Shown: positions 6,068-10,311 of the stretch, piece by piece
How the letters are laid out: each line of letters starts with the position of its first letter
Position numbering within the stretch: the stretch's first letter is position 1
NCBI GenBank assembly: GCA_003511885.1
Contig: DOIX01000134.1
Coordinates: 17,763-28,073, forward strand
Origin: Cyanobacteria bacterium UBA11153
GTDB taxonomy: Bacteria; Cyanobacteriota; Cyanobacteriia; Cyanobacteriales; Coleofasciculaceae
Reading direction: 5' to 3'
DNA length: 10,311 nt
Position numbers and translations under genes: made by a program
The notes under the pieces: model-generated
What the model saw: only the letters and a program-made list of their open reading frames with translations
Told to the model about the DNA's origin: nothing
The model's database searches: none

Positions 6068-6976
6068 ATGATATTCATCAACCCTAAAACGGATTTCGCC
6101 TTCAAAAGAATATTTGGCTCTGAGCAAAGCAAAGACATTCTAATCAGCTTCCTCAATTCTATCCTATACAACGAGGAAGAAGTTATTAAAGATTTAGATA
6201 TCATCAATCCCTATCTCGCACCCAAAATTCGAGGTGTCAAGGATACCTATCTAGATGTCAAAGCTAGACTTAAGGGCGATAAAACTGTCATCATTGAAAT
6301 GCAAGTCCTGAATGTGGAGAGTTTTGAGAAGCGCATCTTGTACAATGCGGCCAAAGCTTACTCAGTACAACTGCAAATAGGAGAAGATTACAGCCTGCTG
6401 AATCCGGTAATTGCTTTGACTATTACAGATTTTCAAATGTTCGAGCAATTTGATAAAGTGATTTCTCGCTTTGTCTTGAAAGAGAAAGATTATCTAGTTG
6501 ATTATTTGGTTCATGACATTGAATTAGTGTTTGTCGAGTTACCCAAATTTAAAAATAGACTGGATGAATTAAAGACAATTACCGATAAATGGATTTACTT
6601 CATCAAGAATGCTAAAGAATTACGGACAATACCAGAGGTAATGGGCAGCGTACCACAAATCAGCCAAGCTTTCGCGATCGCAAATCAAGCTACTCTCTCT
6701 CCTGAAGAGTTGGAAGATTTGGAAAAACGGGAAATTTTTATCCAAGATATGCGAGGTGCAATGTCTCTTGCTGTGAGACAAGGGATTCAGCAAGGGATTC
6801 AGCAAGGTATTCAGCAAGGTATTCAGCAAGGTATTCAGCAAGGTATTGAGCAAGGTGCGAAAGAAGCTCAAGTAAAAATGGCTAAACGTTTACTCAGTAT
6901 TATGGATGATGAGACGCTCAGTCAAATGACGGAACTTAGTATTGAGGAAATCCGAAGTTTGCGAGAGGAAAATTAA
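6068..6976 (+). CDS. Rpn-family PD-(D/E)XK nuclease (recombination-promoting nuclease / putative transposase)
   Basis: The 302-residue product starts with INPKTDFAFKRIFG, the N-terminal signature of the Rpn (PDDEXK_2) family, and continues with TYLDVKARLKGDKTVIIEMQV. There Asp63 and Glu77-X-Gln79 give the D...ExQ variant of the PD-(D/E)XK active site. Family members are metal-dependent DNases; some promote RecA-independent recombination and some act in phage defence. The C-terminal part is helical and charged. Residues 239-262 are six tandem GIQQ-like units encoded by a 12-bp repeat, common in this family as a flexible or coiled region. The ATG at 6068 is supported by the family signature beginning at once; only a weak AGG (6055-6057) serves as ribosome site. 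Methionines 192 and 232 follow purine-rich motifs and could be internal starts. A CHAT-STAND gene follows 280 bases downstream on the same strand. Confidence 0.88.
   Translation: MIFINPKTDFAFKRIFGSEQSKDILISFLNSILYNEEEVIKDLDIINPYLAPKIRGVKDTYLDVKARLKGDKTVIIEMQVLNVESFEKRILYNAAKAYSVQLQIGEDYSLLNPVIALTITDFQMFEQFDKVISRFVLKEKDYLVDYLVHDIELVFVELPKFKNRLDELKTITDKWIYFIKNAKELRTIPEVMGSVPQISQAFAIANQATLSPEELEDLEKREIFIQDMRGAMSLAVRQGIQQGIQQGIQQGIQQGIQQGIEQGAKEAQVKMAKRLLSIMDDETLSQMTELSIEEIRSLREEN
6782..6853 (+). repeat. in-frame 12-bp tandem repeat, six units (GIQQ)
   Basis: Six 12-bp units run from 6782 to 6853. Units 1-2 are GGGATTCAGCAA, units 3-5 are GGTATTCAGCAA, and unit 6 has GAG for CAG. Each adds Gly-Ile-Gln-Gln (last unit Gly-Ile-Glu-Gln) to the Rpn protein. 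The unit is a multiple of three, so copy-number change by slippage would alter the linker length without breaking the frame. Confidence 0.97.
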
Positions 6977-6977
6977 A

Positions 6978-6991
6978 GGATGAAGGATGAA
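6978..6991 (+). repeat. two GGATGAA heptads directly after the Rpn stop
   Basis: GGATGAA occurs twice in tandem (6978-6984 and 6985-6991), one base after the TAA of the Rpn gene. Related sequence returns inverted at about 7040-7059. It is a minimal heptad repeat of a different family from the array at 1591-1681. Confidence 0.7.
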
Positions 6992-7059
6992 TATTGAAAG
7001 TTAAAAAATTCTACTTTCTTGATAATTTATCTTTTATACTTCATCCTTCAATATTCATC
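6986..7059. repeat. 13-bp perfect inverted repeat downstream of the Rpn gene
   Basis: GATGAATATTGAA (6986-6998) is exactly complementary to TTCAATATTCATC (7047-7059). The 48-base AT-rich interior contains a smaller stem, GAAAGT (6996-7001) with ACTTTC (7013-7018). It starts nine bases past the Rpn stop codon. It may act as a 3' processing or attenuating structure between the nuclease and CHAT genes, though the large loop and missing T-run argue against an intrinsic terminator. Confidence 0.65.
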
Positions 7060-7203
7060 TGAGGTAATTTCAGAAAATAATCCGGAATAGACTTGGCACA
7101 GACGGAAGGATTAAGAAGATGGGTTAACATTTATAGCAGTCGCCCGTGTTAAGGCATCCAAAAACGCCAAAACCCATTCACAGCAATTATTTCAAGGCGT
7201 GAC

Positions 7204-7236
7204 TTTTAACTTTTGACTTTTGACTTTTGCTATAGT
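7204..7236 (+). promoter_or_regulatory. TTTTGAC heptad run followed by a TATAGT box before the CHAT gene
   Basis: TTTTAAC (7204-7210), TTTTGAC (7211-7217), TTTTGAC (7218-7224) and a partial TTTTG (7225-7229) form a heptad run. TATAGT (7231-7236) follows and could serve as a -10 element about 21 bases before the ATG at 7257. The repeat contains TTGAC, a -35-like core, but its copies lie 12 and 5 bases from the box. The better-spaced candidate is TTAACT (7206-7211), 19 bases away. Promoter function is a guess; the repeat itself is clear. Confidence 0.4.
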
Positions 7237-7256
7237 TAGTGCCAAGGGAAGTAGGG

Positions 7257-10200
7257 ATGGGAAGTATGGCGAAAAATTGTTTGCGGATTAATCATGAGGG
7301 AGATTCCATTCAACTTTTCTGGCAACAGGGAAAAGCTAATCCTCGCCATGCGCCAGCAGTTACCTTTACACATCCCTTTGATAAACAAGCTTTGGCTGAT
7401 TTGCGCTGGTATCTGGAAGAGTATTTGCGTTTTCCTTATGGGCTTGCTGATGATACTGCGGCAAAGATTGAGGAAAAGTTGCAAAACTGGGGAGAGGAGT
7501 TATTTGAGTTAGTCTTTCGCAGTAGCGAGAAGGCGCGGGAATTTTTTCAGGCGGCGACTTTTGATGGGCTGAATCAGTGCGAATTGGTAATTACTTCCGA
7601 TAATCCAGAGGTACTGATGCTACCCTGGGAATTATTATACTCGCCGAGCGATCGCAATTTTCTCGCCCCGTCTTTGGCTGGGATGTCTCGCAGTCTCAGC
7701 GATTATGCTGTCAGGGCTGAAATGGGGGATTTACCCCAGGATAAGTTAAATATTTTACTGGTAATTGCTCGTCCTTATGGGGAAAGAGATATTGGGCTGA
7801 AAACTATTGCCCGTCCTTTATTTGAGTCTATTGCACAGATTAGGAAAAAAGTCAATATTAAAGTATTGCGTCCCCCCAGTTTTGAGGAGTTTGAGCGGGA
7901 ATTGAATGGTAATCCTGGGTTTTATCATATCGTTCATTTTGATGGACATGGGGATTTTGACCCGAATAGTGTGGGATTTCACCATACTTTGGGTGGTGCG
8001 GGGCAGGGAGTGTTAGTATTTGAGGCGAATGATGGCTCACCGCAAATCATTACAGCGGCACAGATTGCTCAGAATTTAGCAGATTGTCGAGTACCAATAT
8101 TTGTATTGAATGCTTGTAAGTCGGCGCAGGAGGGAGAGGGGAGCTTTTCTTCTGTGGCGACGCGCTTGGTTTCTTTGGGGGCTAAGGGTGTGGTGGCGAT
8201 GGCGTATTCTGTGTTTGCGGAAGCGGCGAAACATTTTATCGGGCGGTTATATGGGGAGTTGGCGGCAGGTGCGACTCTCGATAAGGCGGTGGCGGCGGGG
8301 CGAAGGCAGATTTTGAATCAGCGACTTCGCCCTAGCCCTAAAGGTGATAAGCCTTTGCAGGATTGGTTAGTGCCTGTCTTGTATCAGCAGGAATCTTATC
8401 AGCCTTTTATTCCTGCAAGTGATGAAGATATTCTGGATATTGAGGATTTTTTAGAGCCGACTGTGAGTAATTTGGTGGAGTTACCACAGGAGGGGCGTTA
8501 TGGTTTTGTTGGGCGAGATTACGATATTTTGCGATTAGAGCGGGCGTTTCGGCAAAATAATCTTGTCTTGTTACAAGGGATGGGTGGTGTGGGGAAAACT
8601 GAATTAGTTTGTGGTTTTGCCCGGTGGTTAGATGAAACTCAGGGACGTGGTGGTAAGATTTTCTTTGTGTCGTTTGAGCAAGGGGCGACGCTGAGTAATG
8701 TAGTTAATCAAGTGGGCAGGGCAGTTTGGGGCGATAAGTTTTCTCAGTATCGCCAAGAGCAACAAGAGCAAGCAGTACTAAAATATCTGAAAAGTCAGCC
8801 GAGTCTGTTAATTTGGGATAACTTTGAGCCAGTGGCGGGGTTTCCCACGGGAAATCAACCCTTATTAAATAGTAGTGAAAGAGATAGTTTGCAGCGATTT
8901 CTGAAAGACTTGCGCGGCGGTAAATCTTGGGTATTGATTACTAGTCGTCGCCAGGAGTCTTGGCTGGATTGTGGTTACAGGTTACTGGAATTGGGGGGAT
9001 TGGGGAAGCAAGATGTAGAGGAGTTAGCGGCAAAAATTCTGGAAACAGTGGGGGTGGAGAAAAAGCATCTACCAAAAGAGTATCTGGATTTGCTGAAACT
9101 TTTGGGGGGACATCCTTTATCGTTACGGGTGGTATTGCCCCATTTGAAGCGGCAGACACCATCGCAGTTAATTGAAGCTTTGCGGCTAGGGCGGGATAAG
9201 TTTGCTGGGGCAGAAGAGGAAGGGCGCGATAAGTCGCTAACAGTGTCGCTGGATTATTCCTTTACTAAGTTATCTGATGCTTGTCGTTTGCATTTGCCGT
9301 TTTTGGCTTTATTTTCTGAGAGAGTTGATGCTGATTGGCTTCATGCTTTCTCAGAAAATCCTGATAATGAATATGGGCTGGCATATCAGGCGGTGTTTGG
9401 GGAGAATTTGCCAAAGGCTGATTGGTTGAGGTTACTGAATGAGGGAGTAGAAGCTGGTATTCTGGAATATCTTGGTGAAAGTATCTACAAAATTCATCCT
9501 GCCCTGCCCTGGTATCTGCGGCAACGGTTGGCTGATAGTTACACTGGGGAGGTAATCAGTCAACTCGAAAAAAAGTTACTGATTTTCTACGGATGGTTGG
9601 CAAATAGCTACCTTACAAAACTTATCAGCAATGCGAAACTAGCAATGTTGGTACTGCAATTTGAGGAACCCAACTTATTACAAAATCTAAGACTAGCAGA
9701 AGAGCAACAGAATTGGAGTAATGCTCATGTAATTCTACAAGCTTTGGGCGAGGTGTATGAACGAATTAATCGCAAATCCGAATTTAGGGCGCTGCGACAA
9801 CGGGTATTGAGTCAAATTGGCATCCATCTCTCAGAAGCAAAGGCAAAGGGAAAAGCTGCCTTTAATTTCTGGATGTATCTGCGGGGCGTGGATGCTAATG
9901 AGGCTTTAGCTGTTGCTGACTTGGAAACAGCCAAGGCAATTTATCAAGAAATCCTGGATGCACTTACCGCTTTAAATGACTCCTCGGTGAATGACAAGAT
10001 TGCTGTTTCCTATCACCAACTGGGAATAGTGGCAAAGGAAAAACGGGAGTTTGAGGAGGCAAAAGCTTTCTACCTTAAAGCCCTGAAAATATATGAAGAC
10101 GCGGGGGATTTTTATCATGCTGCGTATGAATATCACAATCTGGGAGTGGTGGCACAGAAAAAAGGGGAGTTTGAGGAGGCAAAAACTTTCTACCTCAAAG

Positions 10201-10311
10201 CCCTGAAAATATATGAAGACGCGGGGGATTTTTACCGGGCTGCGGGTGACTATCACCAACTGGGCATGGTGGCAGAGGAAAAACGGGAGTTTGAGGAGGC
10301 AAAAGCTTACT
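7257..10311 (+). CDS. CHAT protease - NB-ARC (STAND) ATPase - TPR protein, partial at the right edge
   Basis: At least 1018 residues are encoded without a stop, and the gene leaves the window. The N-terminal third is a CHAT (caspase-like) protease: LMLPWELLY (121-129), HIVHFDGHG with catalytic His231, and FVLNACKSA with catalytic Cys287. Next comes a STAND ATPase of NB-ARC type: FVGRDYDIL, Walker A GMGGVGKTEL (Lys447), Walker B LLIWDNFE (Asp521), the sensor-like TSRR (562-565), LGGHPLSL (616-623), and IHP (746-748) in the position of the MHD motif. From about 900 on there are 40-residue TPRs. The expected logic is that the TPRs sense a trigger, the ATPase oligomerises and the CHAT protease cuts cytoplasmic targets; this is inferred from the families. 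The start ATG 7257 follows AAGGGA at 7244-7249; ATG 7266 (MAKNCLRINHEG) is an alternative. An upstream TAG lies at 7233. Confidence 0.92.
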   Translation, partial: MGSMAKNCLRINHEGDSIQLFWQQGKANPRHAPAVTFTHPFDKQALADLRWYLEEYLRFPYGLADDTAAKIEEKLQNWGEELFELVFRSSEKAREFFQAATFDGLNQCELVITSDNPEVLMLPWELLYSPSDRNFLAPSLAGMSRSLSDYAVRAEMGDLPQDKLNILLVIARPYGERDIGLKTIARPLFESIAQIRKKVNIKVLRPPSFEEFERELNGNPGFYHIVHFDGHGDFDPNSVGFHHTLGGAGQGVLVFEANDGSPQIITAAQIAQNLADCRVPIFVLNACKSAQEGEGSFSSVATRLVSLGAKGVVAMAYSVFAEAAKHFIGRLYGELAAGATLDKAVAAGRRQILNQRLRPSPKGDKPLQDWLVPVLYQQESYQPFIPASDEDILDIEDFLEPTVSNLVELPQEGRYGFVGRDYDILRLERAFRQNNLVLLQGMGGVGKTELVCGFARWLDETQGRGGKIFFVSFEQGATLSNVVNQVGRAVWGDKFSQYRQEQQEQAVLKYLKSQPSLLIWDNFEPVAGFPTGNQPLLNSSERDSLQRFLKDLRGGKSWVLITSRRQESWLDCGYRLLELGGLGKQDVEELAAKILETVGVEKKHLPKEYLDLLKLLGGHPLSLRVVLPHLKRQTPSQLIEALRLGRDKFAGAEEEGRDKSLTVSLDYSFTKLSDACRLHLPFLALFSERVDADWLHAFSENPDNEYGLAYQAVFGENLPKADWLRLLNEGVEAGILEYLGESIYKIHPALPWYLRQRLADSYTGEVISQLEKKLLIFYGWLANSYLTKLISNAKLAMLVLQFEEPNLLQNLRLAEEQQNWSNAHVILQALGEVYERINRKSEFRALRQRVLSQIGIHLSEAKAKGKAAFNFWMYLRGVDANEALAVADLETAKAIYQEILDALTALNDSSVNDKIAVSYHQLGIVAKEKREFEEAKAFYLKALKIYEDAGDFYHAAYEYHNLGVVAQKKGEFEEAKTFYLKALKIYEDAGDFYRAAGDYHQLGMVAEEKREFEEAKAY
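10011..10311 (+). repeat. 120-bp tandem repeats encoding 40-residue TPRs (two full, one cut)
   Basis: Unit 1 (10011-10130) and unit 2 (10131-10250) differ at about 15 of 120 bases by my count, and the middle roughly 60 bases have only two changes. Unit 3 starts at 10251 and is cut by the window edge. Each encodes YH.LG.VA..K.EFEEAK.FYLKALKIYEDAGDFY.AA, a 40-residue TPR of the kinesin-light-chain-like type. The near-identity at DNA level, including silent positions, points to recent duplication or gene conversion. Confidence 0.93.

Noticed and set aside
6620..6871. Minus-strand ORF with LLNTLLNT repeats
   Set aside because: It is the antisense reading of the 12-bp GIQQ repeat in the Rpn gene.
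1971..7101. Shared CTTGGCACAG at 1971-1980 and about 7092-7101 as a mobile-element end
   Set aside because: The match is 10 bases and the flanks diverge; there are no terminal inverted repeats or target duplication.
7115..7216. Open frame without ATG (reads IAVARVKASKNAK) before the CHAT gene
   Set aside because: It has no start codon or ribosome site and runs into the heptad repeat.
8941..9175. Overlapping ORFs on both strands inside the CHAT-STAND gene
   Set aside because: They are in other frames of the NB-ARC region; the long frame carries all the conserved motifs.
9972..10259. Minus-strand ORF with an apparent repeated hydrophobic peptide
   Set aside because: The repetition is the antisense reading of the 120-bp TPR repeats.

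Overview
The window looks like a filamentous or colonial cyanobacterium chromosome. The palindrome GCGATCGC (the HIP1 octamer typical of cyanobacteria) occurs ten times in 10.3 kb (starts at 1347, 2388, 2673, 3309, 4225, 4432, 5073, 5583, 6674 and 7648). Several intergenic stretches carry short tandem heptanucleotide repeats of the kind known from cyanobacteria. The gene families (kinase-lobe/TPR protein, DUF1574-like SGNH lipoprotein, two-domain CbiX/SirB chelatase, Rpn nuclease, CHAT-STAND-TPR protein) fit the same group. I cannot name the species.

Left part (1-5812): four genes on the minus strand. They are a predicted SGNH-type lipoprotein (188-1591), a membrane protein with a degenerate protein-kinase N-lobe followed by eleven TPRs (2093-3862), and a two-gene unit, sirB/cbiX-like chelatase (4955-5812) then cobA (4179-4958). 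The last two overlap by four bases and carry consecutive steps around sirohydrochlorin (siroheme or cobalamin branch). A 13-unit heptad array ends exactly at the start codon of the lipoprotein gene. The gap between the TPR gene and cobA holds a perfect 14-bp palindrome, a perfect hairpin and a possible 46-codon plus-strand ORF.

Right part (5813-10311): two genes on the plus strand. The first is an Rpn-family (PD-(D/E)XK) nuclease (6068-6976) with a 12-bp tandem repeat in its C-terminal coding region and a plausible internal in-frame start. The second is a long gene running off the right edge (from 7257) whose product joins an N-terminal CHAT caspase-like protease, an NB-ARC-type STAND ATPase and TPRs in near-identical 120-bp units. 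Both families are linked elsewhere to DNA mobility or anti-phage and cell-death responses, so this end is the best candidate for an uncharacterised defence-type locus. That they act together is inference from adjacency only.

Intergenic DNA is rich in small repeats: TAGTTGA/CAGTTGA, GGATGAA and TTTTGAC heptads plus several hairpins. No rRNA, tRNA, CRISPR array or insertion sequence was recognised.
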